Positions 20,877 through 23,514 of a DNA stretch of 23,514 nt are shown piece by piece (the first letter of the stretch is position 1; the number at the start of each line of letters is the position of its first letter). The DNA comes from CAZGZD01 sp964530005 (GTDB lineage: Bacteria > Patescibacteriota > Microgenomatia > UBA1406 > GWC2-37-13). The notes beneath the pieces are model-generated. The model saw only the letters and a program-made list of their open reading frames with translations, was not told where the DNA came from and did not search any database. The stretch spans positions 1-23,514 of the forward strand of contig CAZGZD010000017.1 of assembly GCA_964530005.1 (NCBI GenBank), in the 5' to 3' direction. A program made the translations under genes and the position numbers.

Positions 20877-21834
20877 TGAAGACAAAATAAAACAGGCTAT
20901 TCCCCATGCGCTTCGCACAGTCGATCTCGAAGGTCACGGACAGAAGATTCAGGGCAAAGTCCGTGATATGTATCTGTCGAATAATAAGCGCATCATTATC
21001 ACAACAGATAGGCAGTCCGCATTCGACGTAGTTCTGGGGCTTATCCCATACAAAGGCGCTGTGTTAAATAAGTTGAGTGGTTGGTGGTTTGAAAAAACGA
21101 AAAATATTGTCCCCAACCACATCATCCAGATCCCCGATCCCAATGTGTCGATTGTTAAAAACCTCAAAGCGATTCCTGTTGAGATGATAGTACGAGGGTA
21201 CATGACAGGATCTACCAATACGTCTATCTGGCACTCATATGAAAAAGGTGAGCGCACAATCTATGGCATTGATTTCCCTGAAGGTCTCAAAAAAAATGAC
21301 AAGCTCCCAACCAACGTAATCACACCTACAACTCACGCAGACGTCGGAGCACACGACGAGCGCCTCACAAGAGAACAGATCATCTCAAGCAAGCTTGTTG
21401 AGGAAAAATTGTATACACAAATGGAAGAGGTGGCGCTTTCGATTTTTGCCTATGGTCAAAAAGTAGCGAGCGAACATGGACTAATACTCGTTGACACCAA
21501 ATATGAATTCGGGCTCGACGAAACAGGGCAACTTACAATTATGGATGAGGTGCACACGCCCGATTCATCACGTTTCTGGATAGCAGATACGTATGAAGGT
21601 TTGCATAACGAAGGCAAAGAGCCGGAGTCACTCAGCAAAGAGTTCTTGCGCCTTTGGTACAAAGATCAGGGGTACACAGGAGAAGGTGAAGCACCGTCAC
21701 TCCCAGATCATCTCGCAAGCGACCTGGCAAAGTTCTATATTGAAGCATATGAGCGACTTACTGGTGAAGATTTTGAATTATTCGACTACCCAATTGAGCA
21801 GAGGATAAAAAAGAACTTAAGCGCGAACAGCTAA
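20869..21834 (+). CDS. purC: SAICAR synthetase
   Basis: Joins aspartate to CAIR using ATP. At 321 residues it is of the longer type (yeast Ade1-like, about 300) and not the roughly 240-residue form. Motifs: G-K-V-R-D-M-Y, T-D-R-Q-S-A-F-D, L-V-D-T-K-Y-E-F-G and D-E-V-H-T-P-D-S-S-R-F-W. It overlaps purE by 8 nt, and its 3' end overlaps convergent purM by 18 nt. Aspartate could come from the PEP carboxylase and aminotransferase pair near the start of the window. Confidence 0.96.
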   Translation: MINEDKIKQAIPHALRTVDLEGHGQKIQGKVRDMYLSNNKRIIITTDRQSAFDVVLGLIPYKGAVLNKLSGWWFEKTKNIVPNHIIQIPDPNVSIVKNLKAIPVEMIVRGYMTGSTNTSIWHSYEKGERTIYGIDFPEGLKKNDKLPTNVITPTTHADVGAHDERLTREQIISSKLVEEKLYTQMEEVALSIFAYGQKVASEHGLILVDTKYEFGLDETGQLTIMDEVHTPDSSRFWIADTYEGLHNEGKEPESLSKEFLRLWYKDQGYTGEGEAPSLPDHLASDLAKFYIEAYERLTGEDFELFDYPIEQRIKKNLSANS

Positions 21835-22920
21835 GTCTTCTTTTTTATACGTAATGTTTAGCGGCTCAATAATTACTTGCTTTTCTCCTTCCTCCACTAC
21901 TCCTGCAGTATATGCTTTTATCCCTTGCTCCTGAGATATTTGCAAAATCTTTTCGACGTCCGTGGCTGGAACAAAGATCGCATATCCAGCTCCCATATTG
22001 AATGTTCCATACGATTCCTCATCACTCATCTCGACTGACTCTTGAATAAATTGTAGTACCTCTGGTACTGGTGGCACTTCCTTTATTCTATATGTCAAAG
22101 CCTTCGTGTGCCGCATCAACTTACGCCATCCGTGGCCTGTGATATGAACCATATAGTGAATATCTACGCCAGCCTCATAGATTGCCTGAATCACTTTGGC
22201 ATAGACAATACTTGGAGTAAGAAGGGCTTCACCGTAAGTCGCATCACTTGGCAGCTTAGTCTGGTATCCATCTGGCAGCTCGTCGGCAAGCGACCTGGCA
22301 AGACTTACTCCATTCGCATGAATCCCAAATGATTCAAAGAGAATAATTGCATCATCCGCATGTATTTCTTTGCCCACCGTAAGTCGATCTTTGGGATTTA
22401 TAATCCCAAATCCAGAACCAGCAAATTCAAGGGTGCCTTTTTCAATAATACCCGGCAATGACTGAGTCTCTCCTCCTCCCCAAGTCGCACCGGCTTCATC
22501 ACACGCCTTTTTCCACCCTTGGATAAACTCCTCAGCTACTTTAATGTCTGAAAACCACTCGTAAGACTGCATCGACCAATATGCGTTAACAACCGCAGGT
22601 GTTGCACCCACAGTGATCAAATCATTCACAATCGCAGCTACCGTATCAATCGCAATATTGGCAAAATAAGAAACACCTGTTTGTGCATAGACTGCTTTGG
22701 CGATAAGGCTCTTTGTACCCAAACCTTCCTGAACAAGTGCGCCGTAGCAGTCTCCCATATCAAATACATAGGCGGATTCTCCTCGAGTACCTATCACTTC
22801 TTTGAACCCGAATGGGAGGTTTTTGGAAGTTGCTTGTCCCTCTTTTTGCGCTAAGATCTTGACAGGGTCTGCTATGGAATAATCAACAGAAGATGAGTAT
22901 GAGATTGTTTTTTTACTCAT
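21817..22920 (-). CDS. purM: AIR synthetase (FGAM cyclo-ligase)
   Basis: Closes the imidazole ring: FGAM plus ATP to AIR. The 367 residues show the AIRS-family pattern: Y-S-S-S-V-D-Y near the start, the D-x-G-D-C-Y-G-A-L-V-Q-E-G-L-G-T-K segment in place of the common T-D-G-V-G-T-K, then A-x-V-N-D-L-I-T-V-G-A-T-P, W-G-G-G-E-T-Q-S-L and a C-terminal H-I-T-G-H-G-W. It is the only pur gene of the cluster on the minus strand. A -10 box lies 7 nt before its ATG. It shares an 85-nt divergent promoter region with the secreted protein gene at 23006. Confidence 0.95.
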   Translation of the reverse strand: MSKKTISYSSSVDYSIADPVKILAQKEGQATSKNLPFGFKEVIGTRGESAYVFDMGDCYGALVQEGLGTKSLIAKAVYAQTGVSYFANIAIDTVAAIVNDLITVGATPAVVNAYWSMQSYEWFSDIKVAEEFIQGWKKACDEAGATWGGGETQSLPGIIEKGTLEFAGSGFGIINPKDRLTVGKEIHADDAIILFESFGIHANGVSLARSLADELPDGYQTKLPSDATYGEALLTPSIVYAKVIQAIYEAGVDIHYMVHITGHGWRKLMRHTKALTYRIKEVPPVPEVLQFIQESVEMSDEESYGTFNMGAGYAIFVPATDVEKILQISQEQGIKAYTAGVVEEGEKQVIIEPLNITYKKEDLAVRA

Positions 22921-22927
22921 TATGTAT

Positions 22928-22933
22928 ATTATA
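22928..22933 (-). promoter_or_regulatory. -10 box of purM
   Basis: TATAAT on the minus strand, 7 nt before the purM ATG. No -35 is recognisable. It again predicts a leaderless message. Confidence 0.5.
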
Positions 22934-22968
22934 ACGTACTTATAGGCTGAAAAAAAAGATAAAATCTC

Positions 22969-22998
22969 TTGACATTAGGCTTATGAAAACAGTATTGT
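22969..22998 (+). promoter_or_regulatory. promoter of the terminal secreted-protein gene
   Basis: A perfect TTGACA (22969-22974), 18 nt, TATTGT (22993-22998), then 7 nt to the ATG at 23006. Confidence 0.6.
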
Positions 22999-23005
22999 TT
23001 TACTA

Positions 23006-23473
23006 ATGACAAAGAAAAAGAAAAAATATTCTTCTAAAAATAAGACAATTCTTTTATTTATTTTTACCTTCTCCACACTCTTCGCAACTCATATATTATT
23101 CTATGGCTCACAAAAAATCATCGATGTCAGATCTCATGCGTCAGCACTTACACCAACTCCCACAGTCCCAAGTGTTTGCGGCAATGTGGACTGCTCAAGA
23201 TACCAGACGCAGTCAGCCTGCAATCAGACAAAGCATACAATAATGAACAATAGTCTTGTTCGCATTGGGTCAAACAAAGATACTGTCTGTATTTGGAATG
23301 CGGTGGGAGGGTGTTTTAAGAGATCGGGGTATCCCCAAACTCTTGTTCGGGTCGTGAGAAATGTCTGCGGACCTGCAGTCTGGAATCCACCAATCATCGC
23401 TGCTCCAGGAAGTGCTTGCGAAAATCAACTGGGCGTATGTTCAAATATCAATAAAGCCGGCTGCTCCAAATAA
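23006..23473 (+). CDS. secreted/membrane-anchored Cys-rich protein, unknown
   Basis: Not a family I recognise. The 155-residue product starts with a very basic K-rich segment, has one hydrophobic helix at about residues 14-34, then an R-S-H-A-S motif and a T-P-T-P-T linker, and an extracytoplasmic part with nine cysteines. The same order (helix, R-S-R/H-A-S, linker) occurs in the large surface protein at 6097-8538. The cysteine-rich part has no obvious repeat; disulfide bonding is likely. The start is supported by the promoter 7 nt upstream. Confidence 0.75.
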   Translation: MTKKKKKYSSKNKTILLFIFTFSTLFATHILFYGSQKIIDVRSHASALTPTPTVPSVCGNVDCSRYQTQSACNQTKHTIMNNSLVRIGSNKDTVCIWNAVGGCFKRSGYPQTLVRVVRNVCGPAVWNPPIIAAPGSACENQLGVCSNINKAGCSK

Positions 23474-23478
23474 TTCAA

Positions 23479-23513
23479 GACAAGTCTATGTCCCGGGACA
23501 AGTAATATACAAT
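23479..23513 (+). promoter_or_regulatory. palindrome and -10-like box at window end
   Basis: TGTCCCGGGACA (23489-23500) is a perfect 12-bp palindrome, flanked by two direct copies of GACAAGT (23479-23485 and 23497-23503) and followed by TACAAT (23508-23513). It looks like the regulated promoter of a gene beyond the window. Confidence 0.35.
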
Positions 23514-23514
23514 G

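Noticed and set aside
1..23514. tRNA genes, CRISPR arrays, insertion sequences
   Set aside because: I looked through the intergenic gaps for T-arm-like sequences, repeated spacer arrays and transposase frames and found none; a dedicated search could still detect a divergent tRNA.

Overview
The window is a compact, gene-dense stretch that looks like a genome from the candidate phyla radiation (Patescibacteria), probably the Microgenomates side. The case rests on short intergenic gaps, many leaderless or Shine-Dalgarno-less starts, small unrecognised membrane-anchored and Cys-rich secreted proteins, a post-membrane RS(R/H)AS motif, an archaeal-type PEP carboxylase and archaeal-type PurP. The phylum is an inference; no 16S rRNA gene is present.

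Layout. 1-900: two small secreted or membrane-anchored proteins of unknown role. 900-3686: aspartate aminotransferase and archaeal-type PEP carboxylase, spaced 2 nt apart; together they would make aspartate from PEP. 3700-4900: a 52-codon DUF5679-like gene with its own consensus promoter and Shine-Dalgarno, a long imperfect hairpin, and a membrane-anchored unknown. 4887-5045 (minus): a solitary 5S rRNA with its own promoter and oligo-T terminator. 5111-5977: the GTPase Era. 5968-8538 (minus): a large surface protein with a degenerate peptidase-like domain and SLH-like repeats, followed 6 nt downstream by a 40-residue metallothionein-like gene. 8539-8793: a regulatory region with a small transcript of three hairpins ending in a strong terminator just ahead of purF. 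8794-22920: a purine biosynthesis cluster, purF-purN-purD-purL-purQ, then purP1-purP2-purB-HAD, then purE-purC, with convergent purM. 23006-23473: another secreted Cys-rich protein.

How it works together. PurF, D, N, L+Q, M, E, C, B and P cover PRPP to FAICAR. PEP carboxylase and the aminotransferase could supply the aspartate used by PurC. The IMP cyclohydrolase (PurH or PurO) and PurK are not in the window. Two PurP paralogues lie in tandem, and the second has lost the glycine-rich ATP-grasp loop, which makes it a candidate for a divergent role such as the missing last step or a regulatory subunit.

No intergenic gap exceeds 300 bases. I saw no tRNA, CRISPR array, insertion sequence or phage gene.
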